The notes under the pieces were generated by a model. It worked only from the letters and a program-made list of their open reading frames with translations, did not search any database and had not been told where the DNA came from. Of a stretch of DNA of 64,000 bases, positions 1-7,386 are shown piece by piece. Each line of letters starts with the position of its first letter. Position 1 is the first letter of the stretch. Position numbers and translations under genes: made by a program. Source of the stretch: Actinoplanes cyaneus (GTDB lineage Bacteria; Actinomycetota; Actinomycetes; Mycobacteriales; Micromonosporaceae); assembly GCF_016862095.1 (NCBI RefSeq), contig NZ_BOMH01000056.1:1-64000 (forward strand). The letters are read 5' to 3'.

Positions 1-1
1 G

Positions 2-1030
2 CAGGGCGAGACCCCCGGATCGGCGCCGCAGTCACCGGCCCGGGCCACCGCCCGCGCCTCGGCCAGCGCCCGCGTCTCGCCGCCGGAGCCGGGCGCGCCC
101 ACCGCTCCGACGTCCGGCAGTGCCCGGGTCGAGGGCAGTGCCCGGGTCAGCCCGCCGGACGCGAACTCGCCGTTCGGCGGCCAGGGTTACCCGGCTCCCG
201 GTTCGCCGGAGCCGGACTTCCCCCAGCAGGGCTTCCCGCAGCCGAGCTTCCCGCAGCAGGGTTTCCCCCCGCAGGGCTTCCCGCCGCCCGGTTCCCCGGC
301 CGCCTTCTCCGGTGCGCCGTCGGGCCCGGGCAGCGCTCCGGCCTTCCCGCCGTTCAGCCAGCCCGGCGAGGAGCCGACCTTCCCGCCGCCCTCGTCGTCG
401 TTCCCGGGCGGCTCGCCGACCACGCCGTTCGGTCCTCGTCCCGGCGCCGCGCCGCAGGACGGCCCGGCCTGGGGTGACTTCACCGCCGCGGCGCCTCCGG
501 CCGGTGGCGATTTCAGCGAGCGCACGACGGACGTCTCCGGGCGGGGCAATTCGCCGTACGTTCCGGCGCCCGCTCTGACCCCGATGCCGGGTGTGCCGAC
601 GTCGGACCCGTTCGGTGCCGACCCGGCGGCCAGGGCGACGGTGACGCCGCCCGGCCCGGAGGACACGACAAGCTGGCCCGGCCCGCCCGAGCAGGACAAG
701 TTCAACCAGTTCAAAACGGAGGAGCCGCCCGCTCCGCCGAAGCCGGTCGTGAAGACGGGCCGGGTGACGCTGGCCGTGGTGCTCGGCGCGACGCTGCTGC
801 TCGGCGTGGTGTTCGGCCTGGTCTACCTGATCTCGGGTGGCGGCGGGGACAGTTTCAGCGCGGGTGACTGCGTGAAGAACGGTTCCAAGGTCGAGAAGGT
901 GTCCTGCTCCTCCGGCGACGCGTTCCAGATCAAGCAGATCGTCGACAAGAAGGAACAGTGCGCCGACCAGGCACAGCCGTACCTGCAGGCCGACAAGAAG
1001 GTCTACTGCCTCGCCAAGCCGGCCGGCTGA
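2..1030 (+). CDS. LppU/SCO3897-like membrane protein, 5' end outside window
   Basis: An open frame enters from the left edge and gives 342 visible residues. The visible N-terminal two thirds is low-complexity Pro/Gly/Ser-rich sequence with degenerate FPQQGF-type repeats (about 218-300) and a duplicated SARV motif. One strong membrane helix (VTLAVVLGATLLLGVVFGLV) follows, then an outside-facing domain of about 65 residues with three cysteines (GDC, VSC, VYC) resembling the LppU/SCO3897 C-terminal domain. A long disordered cytoplasmic tail plus a small exported Cys domain is common in Micromonosporaceae. Function is unknown. The family call rests on pattern resemblance only. Confidence 0.6.
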   Translation, partial: QGETPGSAPQSPARATARASASARVSPPEPGAPTAPTSGSARVEGSARVSPPDANSPFGGQGYPAPGSPEPDFPQQGFPQPSFPQQGFPPQGFPPPGSPAAFSGAPSGPGSAPAFPPFSQPGEEPTFPPPSSSFPGGSPTTPFGPRPGAAPQDGPAWGDFTAAAPPAGGDFSERTTDVSGRGNSPYVPAPALTPMPGVPTSDPFGADPAARATVTPPGPEDTTSWPGPPEQDKFNQFKTEEPPAPPKPVVKTGRVTLAVVLGATLLLGVVFGLVYLISGGGGDSFSAGDCVKNGSKVEKVSCSSGDAFQIKQIVDKKEQCADQAQPYLQADKKVYCLAKPAG

Positions 1031-1037
1031 TCGCGAT

Positions 1038-1073
1038 GTGGTCTTGATCGGCCCGAGGTCCGATCAAGACCAC
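1038..1073 (+). terminator. perfect 14-bp hairpin after the LppU-like gene
   Basis: A 14-bp perfect inverted repeat (arms 1038-1051 and 1060-1073, 8-nt loop) lies 7 bases after the stop codon. There is no U tract, as is common in actinobacteria. It ends only 20 bases before the ATG of the truncated thioredoxin/NHL gene. Confidence 0.7.
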
Positions 1074-1093
1074 CGCTGAGGCACCATGGGCGG

Positions 1094-1207
1094 ATGACTT
1101 CTCGCGTGCGTGCGCCCGAACTCAAGGGCCGCGGCTGGCTCAACACCGGTGGGAAGGCCCTCACCCTGGCCGACCTGCGGGGCAAGATCCTTCTGCTCGA
1201 CTTCTGA
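1094..1207 (+). pseudogene. 5' fragment of host thioredoxin/NHL-repeat gene, cut by the prophage
   Basis: ATG at 1094 opens a 37-codon reading frame (begins MTSRVRAPELKGRGW) that ends at a TGA created by the phage junction. It corresponds residue for residue to the start of the intact gene at 48312 (MNPRVRAPELKGRGW), so this is the original host 5' end. The frame runs through LLLDF and would continue into the WTFCCINC redox motif now found at 48423 onward. Its third codon positions are nearly all G or C, like the host and unlike the copy at the right end. Probably non-functional. Confidence 0.9.
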
Positions 1208-1222
1208 AAATCCGCATCGGTC
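1190..1222. other. attL, host-phage junction
   Basis: Host sequence ending TTCTG meets phage sequence beginning AAAATCC. Joining the two phage ends recreates GGATTTCTGAAAATCC, a dyad (6/7 arm match) centred on TG at 1205-1206. Large serine integrases cut at a central dinucleotide in such dyads, so TG is the inferred crossover. Extent is approximate. Confidence 0.75.
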
Positions 1223-1288
1223 CAACAACCTTGACTCACCCGCCGATCAGTCGTCCGGCCCGAGCCACCACCCGTGCACCAGTCGCGC

Positions 1289-1326
1289 CTGACGCAACTC
1301 GGTTGATGCGTGTATCGTCACTCGCA
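1289..1326 (+). promoter_or_regulatory. integrase promoter with operator dyad A
   Basis: CTGACG (1289-1294), an 18-bp spacer and TATCGT (1313-1318) place a start site at about 1325-1326, exactly on the integrase ATG, so the message would be leaderless. The 20-bp dyad TGCGT-N10-TCGCA at 1307-1326 covers the -10 and the first base of the start codon. Occupancy would block integrase expression. Confidence 0.6.
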
Positions 1327-3113
1327 TGTCTCGACTTCTCACCGCTGCGGCAATCCCGGCCGCCCTGGAGCCGGCCGCCTTCGCCGACCACCCATGCACA
1401 CCGCACGAGCTACTGGACCCGTCCCGTTGCTGCGCCCTCTACCTCCGCCGGTCCCATAAGTTCGCCGAGGGCGATCCGCGCAATGGACGGAGTCTCGCCG
1501 AGCAGGAGAAGGACGAACGCGATCTGGCTGCGCGCCTCGGCCTGTTCGTCGTCTGGGTCTATACCGAGAAGGAGGGAACCAGCGCGTCCCGGTTCAGCAA
1601 CAAGGACCGCCCCGAGTGGCTACGCGCACTCGCGGACCTCCGGGTCGGTGACAAGTTCCACACCCTGTTGGTCTGGGCCCTCGACCGCGCTGATCGCCGC
1701 GGTGCCGTTGAGATCGGCAAGATCTTGGACGAGCACGTCGACGGATCGCGGCGCGTCGTCGGCGTGGACGGAACGGACACCGGCGATTCCCGTCGCCGCC
1801 TGGAAATGATCATCCGCGCCGAGATCGCCCGTGAGGAGGTCGAGAACCTCTCAAGGCGGGTCAGCCGGACCAAGCGACGCCAGCGCGACGAGGGTCTCTG
1901 GCTGAGCGGTCGCACCCCCTATGGCACGCGCAAGAACGCGGAAGGCAAACTCGAACCCGACCCCGAGTTCTATCCGATCGCTCGGCGGCGCATCGCCGAG
2001 CCGCTACTCGCTGGCACGACGATCTGGGAGACCGTCCAGACGCTCAATGCCGAGGGCATCCCGTCGCCGTCCGGCGGGACTTGGCAGGTCGGAACCGTCT
2101 CCCAGCTCGTCCGCTCGCCGGGCTTCGCCGGCCTGCAGGGCCTACGCGGGAAGACAGCGGCGGGGAACTGGAATGCAGTCGCGGACGTCTACCGGAACGC
2201 CAAGGGCAAGACCGTCAGTGTCGGCAAGGGCGTTATCACGCTCGGCGAACGCGCCCGGATCCTCCGGCTGATCGGGGAACGATCGGAGCGTCTCGCCCGT
2301 AACGGCCTCTTCGTCCAGCGTGGCAACCGTCGGTCCCGCGCCATGCTCGGCGATCTGTTGCGGTGTCCGTACTGCGACTTCCGGACGCAACTGAGCGGCG
2401 CACGGGACAAGAAGCACTACCGGTGCAACCACAACGCGAACGGGCACCCCTGCCCCGGCTTCACGGCCCCCGTCGCTGAGATCGAGAGCGCCGTCTCTCT
2501 TGCCTTCCTCTCCCGTCTCGCCACATTGGAACCGGGCGAGCCGCTGCTAGAAGCGGTTGCCGATGCGTGGGTCGCCCGGGTCTCTCCCGATGATCTCGAT
2601 GCCCGGGAAGCCGCACAGGACGCTCTCGATGCTGCCCGCGATGAGCTCGCCCGCGTACGCCGCCTCGTCGTGTCTGGCGTCTTCACCGAACAGGACGCCG
2701 CCGAGGTCATGCCCGAGTTGCGAAGGTCCGTTGAGGAGGCTGAGCAATCGCTCGCCGCAATCCCGCTTCCGGACGCAGACATCTCACCCCTGCTGGATCT
2801 CGCTCAGTCCGTGCCCGCCTTCGAGGCGCTGCCGACTCCTGAGCGCGCCGGTCTTCTGGCCCTCGCAATCGAGAGGGTCACCTGCACTCGGGCCGGTACG
2901 CGTGGCGTCCGGTTCGAGCCGGACCAACGAGTCACGATCCACTGGAAGGACGGGACGACCTCGCGCCCCGCTCCCGGTCCGGTCAAAGGCAAGCGGGTCC
3001 TGATCGCCCAGGCATACGCGGCAAACCCCGCTGCGACCCCAAAGGAGATCGCCCACGCGGTCGGATGCTCTCTCTGGAGCGTCTACGACTTCCTCAAACG
3101 CCGAGAAGCGTAA
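1326..3113 (+). CDS. int: large serine integrase
   Basis: Site-specific recombinase of 595 residues joining attP to attB through a 5'-phosphoserine intermediate. The resolvase-type catalytic domain starts at about residue 38 (CALYLRRSHK, nucleophile Ser in RRS) and includes LVWALDRADRRG and the EIAREEVENLSRRVSRTKRRQRDEG helix region. A recombinase domain follows (GTWQVGTVSQLVRSPGFAGL), then a zinc ribbon (CPYCDF...YRCNHNANGHPCPGF), a coiled coil around residues 425-490, and a C-terminal helix-turn-helix-like tail (ATPKEIAHAVGCSLWSVYDF). Length is typical of the large serine family. ATG is adjacent to attL and overlapped by an operator. Its partner is probably the gp3-like protein at 28817. 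Confidence 0.95.
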   Translation: MSRLLTAAAIPAALEPAAFADHPCTPHELLDPSRCCALYLRRSHKFAEGDPRNGRSLAEQEKDERDLAARLGLFVVWVYTEKEGTSASRFSNKDRPEWLRALADLRVGDKFHTLLVWALDRADRRGAVEIGKILDEHVDGSRRVVGVDGTDTGDSRRRLEMIIRAEIAREEVENLSRRVSRTKRRQRDEGLWLSGRTPYGTRKNAEGKLEPDPEFYPIARRRIAEPLLAGTTIWETVQTLNAEGIPSPSGGTWQVGTVSQLVRSPGFAGLQGLRGKTAAGNWNAVADVYRNAKGKTVSVGKGVITLGERARILRLIGERSERLARNGLFVQRGNRRSRAMLGDLLRCPYCDFRTQLSGARDKKHYRCNHNANGHPCPGFTAPVAEIESAVSLAFLSRLATLEPGEPLLEAVADAWVARVSPDDLDAREAAQDALDAARDELARVRRLVVSGVFTEQDAAEVMPELRRSVEEAEQSLAAIPLPDADISPLLDLAQSVPAFEALPTPERAGLLALAIERVTCTRAGTRGVRFEPDQRVTIHWKDGTTSRPAPGPVKGKRVLIAQAYAANPAATPKEIAHAVGCSLWSVYDFLKRREA

Positions 3114-3126
3114 GACGAGAGTCGCA
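3107..3126. promoter_or_regulatory. operator dyad B
   Basis: AGCGT-N10-TCGCA, one mismatch from the consensus TGCGT-N10-WCGCA, overlapping the integrase stop codon. It has no evident promoter, so it may act like a stoperator. Confidence 0.55.
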
Positions 3127-3128
3127 TC

Positions 3129-3157
3129 AACGCCCTGCCGCACCACGGGAGGGCGTT
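3129..3157 (+). terminator. integrase terminator
   Basis: Arms AACGCCCT (3129-3136) and AGGGCGTT (3150-3157) followed by a short T run, 15 bases after the integrase stop. Confidence 0.75.
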
Positions 3158-3195
3158 TTGCGTGCGCGGGGGGTGTGCGCCGAGCCGACGCGGAG

Positions 3196-3298
3196 GTGAC
3201 GGAGTGACGGTTCCAACGTCACCCCCATTCTTTTTCTTGGACTTCTCCTCCTCCTACAGCAGCAATGGACGGTGACGTTCGATCCGTCACTCCGTCAC
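3196..3298. repeat. 103-bp inverted-repeat element, copy 1
   Basis: Left arm 3196-3222 and right arm 3272-3298 are 27 nt each and match at 25 of 27 positions when inverted. Each arm carries GTGACGGAGTGACGG, a 4-nt spacer and AACGTCAC, giving three GTGAC boxes per arm. The 49-bp centre is pyrimidine-rich. A paralogous element lies at 27326-27427, and both sit upstream of a CATAGG promoter. Role unknown: regulator binding, partition or replication are all possible. Confidence 0.8.
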
Positions 3299-3383
3299 AC
3301 CTGCACTGGCAGGCGAAACGACGGCTCCGGCCCCGCCGTCCGGCCACCGCCCCACGACGGCCGAGATTTCCCGCCGAACCTTT

Positions 3384-3412
3384 GAACACCCCGCCGCTCA
3401 CTGGCGCATAGG
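3384..3412 (+). promoter_or_regulatory. phage-type promoter P1 (GAAC-N19-CATAGG)
   Basis: GAAC at 3384-3387, 19-bp spacer ending TGGCG, CATAGG at 3407-3412. This is one of seven copies with this layout and it lies 40 bp before the GTG at 3452. Confidence 0.6.
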
Positions 3413-3451
3413 CCCCTCGTCCGCGACACCGCGAACCGAAAGGGCTACTCA

Positions 3452-4312
3452 GTGACGATCTTCGAGCACCGCGACGGCGACGGCGACCTCGTCGAGATCC
3501 GGACTCGTCCCTTGTCCCCCGAACAGCCGCTGATTCTCACGGCGACCGACCGGCACGAGGACGAGGACACGGAGGTCTCGGTCTACCTCTCCCGCGACGC
3601 CATCACCCGCCTGCGGGCCGCCCTCACCTCATACGACGACGAAGCGACAGCCGCGAGCGAGACCGGCGTCGTGATCGAGACCGGCCGCGAGTATCGGCTT
3701 CTGCCCGATGCGACCTTCACCCGGCTCCCGTCGTACGGCATCCGGCACACCTACCCGTCGGCCTTCGACGAGAAGGGCACGACCCGTGTCCGGGTGATCG
3801 CCGGCCCGGACAGCGACGGCGACTACGAGGTCCGCGCGGTCGACGGCGAGCAGCCGGACCGGGTCGGCTATGTCGCTCCGCGGTTCCTCGCCCCGCTGGA
3901 GGCCTCGACCGCCGAGCCCGCCTGGAAGGTCGACGACGAGGCGATCATCGCCGTGGACGAGCCGAGTTACGCCCCTCTCTTCAAGGGCGACCGCGTCCGC
4001 GTGGTGAGCATCCCCGAGCGCGAGGACGGGCTCTATGTCGCGTTCGTCTCCGGCCGGGGTGAGCCGTACGACGGTGCCCGCGGATGGTTCGTCCTGACCG
4101 ACCAGGTTCGCCGGCCGGACCCGGACCCGGAGCCGACGGTCGACGCCACGGCCGCCGTCGTGTCGCTCGACCAGCGACGCCTCGCCGCCCTGACCTTCGC
4201 CGCCGAACTGGCCGGCAAGGGCATCCTCGGCGTCACCCCACACGAGGCCGTTCTCGGCTACGCCCTGTTCCTGCTCAACGAACTCCCCACCGCGAACGGG
4301 GCCGCCGCGTGA
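3452..4312 (+). CDS. hypothetical phage protein
   Basis: Acidic 286-residue protein of unknown function. GTG start has AAAGGG upstream and follows promoter P1. Residues 40-60 (VYLSRDAITRLRAAL) resemble VYLPSTQVARLRDHL in the next gene, and both proteins end in a similar Ala/Leu-rich helix (ALTFAAELAGKGILG; AILSLARFLMN), so the pair may share two small modules by duplication. The middle part (60-220) looks like beta-rich repeats with the pattern GDRVRVV...GLYVAFV, similar to SH3-like folds. No catalytic motif was recognised. First gene of the early-type cluster 3452-6109. Confidence 0.7.
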   Translation: MTIFEHRDGDGDLVEIRTRPLSPEQPLILTATDRHEDEDTEVSVYLSRDAITRLRAALTSYDDEATAASETGVVIETGREYRLLPDATFTRLPSYGIRHTYPSAFDEKGTTRVRVIAGPDSDGDYEVRAVDGEQPDRVGYVAPRFLAPLEASTAEPAWKVDDEAIIAVDEPSYAPLFKGDRVRVVSIPEREDGLYVAFVSGRGEPYDGARGWFVLTDQVRRPDPDPEPTVDATAAVVSLDQRRLAALTFAAELAGKGILGVTPHEAVLGYALFLLNELPTANGAAA

Positions 4313-4653
4313 CCAGCCACTTCGGAGACCTAGAAGTCGCCGACGCCTTCGACAGCGACAACGAGATCGCCGTCGAGATCGAGTACAAGACGGTCTACCT
4401 CCCCAGCACGCAGGTCGCTCGCCTGCGCGACCACCTGACGGGCCTGCTGGGCGACGCCCCGGCGGCTGCGACATCGGCCCCGGCGCCGGCCGGCATGACT
4501 CGCGCCGAGGCGCTCAAAAACGCCGAGGACACGGTCGGCCGGCTCGCCCCGTCAACCAACGCGCGGGGCTACTCCGACGGCGTCGCTCCGCTGTCCGCCC
4601 GGACGGACGCGATCCTGTCGCTGGCCCGGTTCCTGATGAACGCCTCCGCGTAG
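4309..4653 (+). CDS. hypothetical phage protein, related to upstream gene
   Basis: 114 residues. Its GTG overlaps the preceding stop by four bases (GTGA), indicating translational coupling. The N-terminal half contains the VYLPSTQVARLRDHL segment shared with the 3452 product, then an Ala/Pro linker and a C-terminal helix. Unknown function; reads like a short paralog lacking the middle domain. Confidence 0.7.
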   Translation: MTSHFGDLEVADAFDSDNEIAVEIEYKTVYLPSTQVARLRDHLTGLLGDAPAAATSAPAPAGMTRAEALKNAEDTVGRLAPSTNARGYSDGVAPLSARTDAILSLARFLMNASA

Positions 4654-4812
4654 CGCGAAGCGGAACCTCCACTGGCCGATGTACCAGTCTGCCAAGCCTG
4701 CGGCACCGGCCGGAAATCAGGAGGTGCAACTGGATTCGTGCCTTCTACAGTTCCCGTCAACTGGTTTTCGCCGGGCCAGTTCGTCCCAGTCCCTACCTGA
4801 CTCGTACCCGCT

Positions 4813-4841
4813 GTCCGGCCGTCCGCTTCGGGCGGCCGGAC
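4813..4841 (+). terminator. hairpin closing the 3452-4653 transcript
   Basis: Arms GTCCGGCCG and CGGCCGGAC with an inner CC/GG pair and no T tract. Followed at 4840 by ACCTGTCGGACC, repeated exactly at 5031-5042. Confidence 0.5.
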
Positions 4842-4950
4842 CTGTCGGACCGACGCAATACCGTCCCTTCACATCGACCCCGAGCCGCCGCCCCCGGTTT
4901 GGAGCCCGTTCCTACACCGCGCCGGGAGATTGATCAGTGAGGGGCAGAAA

Positions 4951-5042
4951 GCCATACGCCTGTATGGCTCGCGGCCAGGACTTATCCACAGATGGGAGCG
5001 TTATCCACAGCCCGGAGCCCAAGATCCGAAACCTGTCGGACC
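4951..5042. other. candidate phage origin: two DnaA boxes and hairpin
   Basis: The 480-bp gap 4654-5133 holds no convincing gene. It contains two perfect TTATCCACA DnaA boxes (4982-4990 and 5001-5009, same orientation, 19 bp start to start), a hairpin GCCATAC/GTATGGC (4951-4968) just before them, and a 12-bp direct repeat ACCTGTCGGACC at 4840-4851 and 5031-5042 flanking them. Perfect paired boxes are rare by chance at this GC content. Origin function is inferred. Confidence 0.45.
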
Positions 5043-5133
5043 TGGCACCTAACGTCAGTCCCACAGCCCTCACCGACCCCTCGGCCCGCACCTCCGTACC
5101 GCCCAGCGACAAGAACCAAGGAGACACCCCTCA

Positions 5134-5376
5134 GTGATCAACCTCGGCGAGATCCTCACGAGCCTGACCGGCGAGCCCTTCGTGCTGGTCCAGTTCCGCG
5201 CCGGTAAGGGCGAGGAGAACCTCGACGCCACGCTGACCGCGGGCAACGGCATCGAGTCGGTCGAACACGCGCAGAACGCGCTCATGCTCGCCCTGGCCAC
5301 CCTGCGCAAGCAGTCGACAGAGGTGGACGGCATCACCATCAATGCGACCGCCGAGATCACCGAGGAGGCCGAGTGA
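5134..5376 (+). CDS. hypothetical phage protein, 80 aa
   Basis: GTG start with AAGGAGA eight bases upstream. Small acidic protein (FVLVQFRAGKGEENLDATL) of unknown function, first of three tightly coupled genes (5134, 5373, 5840) joined by four-base GTGA overlaps. The fold looks like a short beta-alpha unit; no motif recognised. Confidence 0.7.
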   Translation: MINLGEILTSLTGEPFVLVQFRAGKGEENLDATLTAGNGIESVEHAQNALMLALATLRKQSTEVDGITINATAEITEEAE

Positions 5377-5843
5377 TCAACCCGGCCGAAGCGCTCATCG
5401 CCGGTATCGAAGTAGTCGATGCCGCCAACGAGGCCGCACCTGGTCGCAAACGGCTCGGACCGGCGGAGTACGTCCGGCTGTCCCTGGAGGTCGCCGACTT
5501 CCTCGCCTACAGCCAGGCCACCGAGGAGCCAACCAGCCAGGAACAGGAGACCGGAGACAACCCGCCTCCGGCCGGTGACGCGGTACCGGTCGGACCCACC
5601 CGCCGCGTCGAGTGCGAAGCCAGCCCCGGTGACTACGCCTACGTCCGAGCCGGCCGGGCCGCACCCAGCACCCCCGGCCGCCCGTTCGTCGTGATCGAGA
5701 ACGTCATGGACGGCGAGCGAGCCAGCCTGGTCCTGTCGCCAGCCGTCGCCCGGTCGTACGCCGCCGGCATTCTCGATGCCGCCGACGAGGCCGAGGGTCG
5801 GTCGCCGCTGCTGCGGTTCGACCTCGGCGCCGATCCGGAGTGA
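5373..5843 (+). CDS. hypothetical phage protein, 156 aa
   Basis: GTG overlaps the preceding stop. Residues 1-50 are helical, 50-70 a Glu/Pro-rich linker, and 70-156 a separate domain containing RPFVVIENVMDGERASLVLSPAVARSYAAGIL. The C-terminal region recalls small actinophage proteins with a LSPAxAR...A..L helix. No function assigned. Coupled to the zinc-binding protein downstream. Confidence 0.65.
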   Translation: MINPAEALIAGIEVVDAANEAAPGRKRLGPAEYVRLSLEVADFLAYSQATEEPTSQEQETGDNPPPAGDAVPVGPTRRVECEASPGDYAYVRAGRAAPSTPGRPFVVIENVMDGERASLVLSPAVARSYAAGILDAADEAEGRSPLLRFDLGADPE

Positions 5844-6109
5844 CCGCTCTCGACGACGCCGCACGCCAGGCGGCCCGTCGCTACGGCGTCAACCCCGACG
5901 AGTTCATCCGTCGCGTCCGCTCCGCTCGATCACGCCGAATCGAGCGGGCGGCCCGGCCAGTCAAACGCTGCGGCACCTGCGGTGAGCACCTGCCCGCTCA
6001 GGCGTTCGCCGAGGACACTCGCGAGGCCGACCACCTCAAGTCCACCTGCAAGTCCTGCGACGCCCAGCGCCAGCGTGACCGCCGCGCATCTCGGGTCGCT
6101 GGCGCATAA
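5840..6109 (+). CDS. small CxxC-CxxC zinc-binding protein
   Basis: 89 residues, GTG overlapping the previous stop. A basic helical N terminus (RRVRSARSRRIERAARP) precedes CGTCGEHLPAQAF and CKSCDAQRQRDRR, a four-cysteine arrangement typical of small DNA-binding zinc ribbons and HNH/endonuclease VII relatives. No catalytic His-Asn-His residues are present, so binding rather than cleavage is likely. The GGCGCATAAG at its 3' end is half of the phage promoter motif but lacks the GAAC box. Confidence 0.6.
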   Translation: MTALDDAARQAARRYGVNPDEFIRRVRSARSRRIERAARPVKRCGTCGEHLPAQAFAEDTREADHLKSTCKSCDAQRQRDRRASRVAGA

Positions 6110-6322
6110 GCAATGTGCGAGGGGCACAACAACCCTCGACCCCCGCCCTAAGCCCTGCCTGTTGCGACTCGTGTGCCCCTGGGGACGAGCCGATAGGTGG
6201 GGCTTTCGTGCGTCCTCACCCCGTCATTGACCGACCCCGGTGGCGTGCGCTCTCCGCTAGGCCTGCTGGCCCGCTGGATCGAGCGCCGCACCGGGGCGTT
6301 GTCACGTACCCCTGGAGACCGC
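6110..6322. other. gap before HNH/terminase genes, possible cos region
   Basis: 213 bp without a supported gene, rich in short C/G inverted repeats. Its position just before an HNH endonuclease and near the terminase is where actinophage cos ends usually lie. No cos sequence is recognisable by eye. Confidence 0.25.
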
Positions 6323-6625
6323 ATGGCATGGGAAGGCACGAGCGACCGACGCTCACGTCTACCCCATGACTGGCCGCTGCGTCGCTTGCGGGTGCTGAGG
6401 GCGGCCGGATACCGGTGCCAGGTGCGGGGATTGGACGGGCGTCCGTGTGGTGCGCCGGCCAACGAGGTCGACCACATCGAGCACGGTGACGACCACGATC
6501 TTCGCAACCTTCAAGCGATCTGCCGCTGGCACCACGGGCAGAAAACCTCGGCTGAGGGCGCGGCTGCTCGGCAACCGCGGCCTACTCAGCGGCGTGAGCC
6601 GGAGCGTCATCCCGGGCTGTATTGA
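6323..6625 (+). CDS. HNH endonuclease next to terminase
   Basis: 100 residues. ATG at 6323 has GGAG ten bases upstream; a longer upstream frame is not needed. HNH core: residues C/G (CQVRGLDGRPCG), VDHIEHGDDHDLRNLQAICRWHH, with the Asp-His, Asn and His-His metal ligands intact. Phage HNH proteins beside terminases assist genome-end cleavage in HK97-like and many actinophage systems. Separated from the terminase genes here by a minus-strand insertion (6627-7280). Confidence 0.85.
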   Translation: MAWEGTSDRRSRLPHDWPLRRLRVLRAAGYRCQVRGLDGRPCGAPANEVDHIEHGDDHDLRNLQAICRWHHGQKTSAEGAAARQPRPTQRREPERHPGLY

Positions 6626-6626
6626 G

Positions 6627-7070
6627 TTACAGGTTGTCGATCCAGTCCCAGAAATCTGGTTCGTCGTCTTGGGCGCGAACGAAGACATATCGCCAGGGCT
6701 GACGATCATCTGGGTGGTCTGGGTCAGGGACTAGGGCGTACTTACTCCAGAGAGGGCCAGCTAGTTCCTCCCTTGGGTCGTCCTCGATGACGCCGGGCCA
6801 GATCACACGATCCGGTTGGAGTCGCGTTCGGTTGTTCCACACGACAGGCGGCGGATGCGCATCTTTGTTGACAGGCACGACCACATCGAAGCCATCGAGC
6901 GGCCCATTGAATATGCGCACCTGAATGAGCGTGTTACACACCCTGAGAGCGTATGAGTTGAGCAGGGGACGCGGACCGATTTCAGGATATAGACAGGCCT
7001 GGCAGCTACACAGTGTGACCACCCTGGGGGGGTAGCCCTCGCCCGGCTCGCCCCGGCACCGAAGCGGCAT
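6627..7070 (-). CDS. minus-strand accessory (moron-like) protein
   Basis: Up to 147 residues on the strand opposite the late operon. The convincing part starts near QVRIFNGPLDGFDVVVP and continues with PPPVVWNNR and WRYVFVRAQDDEPDFWDWI, a pattern seen in small actinophage proteins that begin MRIFNGPLDG. A GTG at 6920 would give that shorter 97-residue form; the longer start at 7070 is less certain because its extra N terminus is Cys/Pro-rich and atypical. Third-position GC is clearly lower than in neighbours. Function unknown; probable late acquisition together with the 7122-7280 gene. Confidence 0.55.
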   Translation of the reverse strand: MPLRCRGEPGEGYPPRVVTLCSCQACLYPEIGPRPLLNSYALRVCNTLIQVRIFNGPLDGFDVVVPVNKDAHPPPVVWNNRTRLQPDRVIWPGVIEDDPREELAGPLWSKYALVPDPDHPDDRQPWRYVFVRAQDDEPDFWDWIDNL

Positions 7071-7121
7071 AGCGTCTCGGACCGCGTACGGGCATACAGG
7101 TCGCAGAGCCCATCACGGTCT

Positions 7122-7280
7122 TCACTCTGGGTAGCCGTGTTCTTGACGACTCTGCCCTTGCTTGGCGCGGCTGAGCCTCCGTCGCGCGCCCGAGGAACAG
7201 ACCGATTTGACCAGGTCGTAGGCCAGATTCCCTACCAGGCCACCCAACACCCAGCCAGCGACATCAGCAAGATTCGGCAT
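7122..7280 (-). CDS. 52-residue minus-strand protein
   Basis: ATG at 7280 with a purine-rich AGAAAGAAGG eight bases before it. The product begins MPNLADVAGWVLGGLVGNL, a Gly-rich hydrophobic segment, and ends in a basic Gln/Arg tail (RRRLSRAKQGQSRQEHGYPE). Likely a small membrane-associated protein. It lies upstream of and co-directional with 6627-7070, forming a two-gene insertion between the HNH and terminase genes. Unrecognised family. Confidence 0.45.
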   Translation of the reverse strand: MPNLADVAGWVLGGLVGNLAYDLVKSVCSSGARRRLSRAKQGQSRQEHGYPE

Positions 7281-7386
7281 CGCAAGAGCCTTCTTTCTCT
7301 CATGCCTGTGCCTCGCTCATCTGACGTGCTCGCTGTGCAAACGACGTTACCGAACTGGCTCAAGTCGACTGTGGAGAGGAGGACTG

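Noticed and set aside
218..300. Tandem repeats that could suggest a CRISPR or satellite
   Set aside because: They are codon-level Pro/Gln/Gly/Phe repeats in a coding region, with no spacer structure. No CRISPR array was seen anywhere in the window.
1101..1131. 31-bp identity with 48319-48349 as a direct-repeat att core of a tyrosine integrase
   Set aside because: The only integrase is a serine type; codon bias switches and the reconstructed attP dyad are centred 75 bp further on, at TG (1205-1206 / 48423-48424). The identity is better explained as conserved coding sequence.
4937..5137. 66-codon plus-strand frame across the DnaA boxes
   Set aside because: No ribosome site, codon third positions not GC-biased as in real neighbours, and it would encode the hairpin and both boxes; treated as non-coding.
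6101..6110. GGCGCATAAG as a CATAGG promoter for the late operon
   Set aside because: Matches only the -10 half; the position 19 bp upstream is CCGC and not GAAC.
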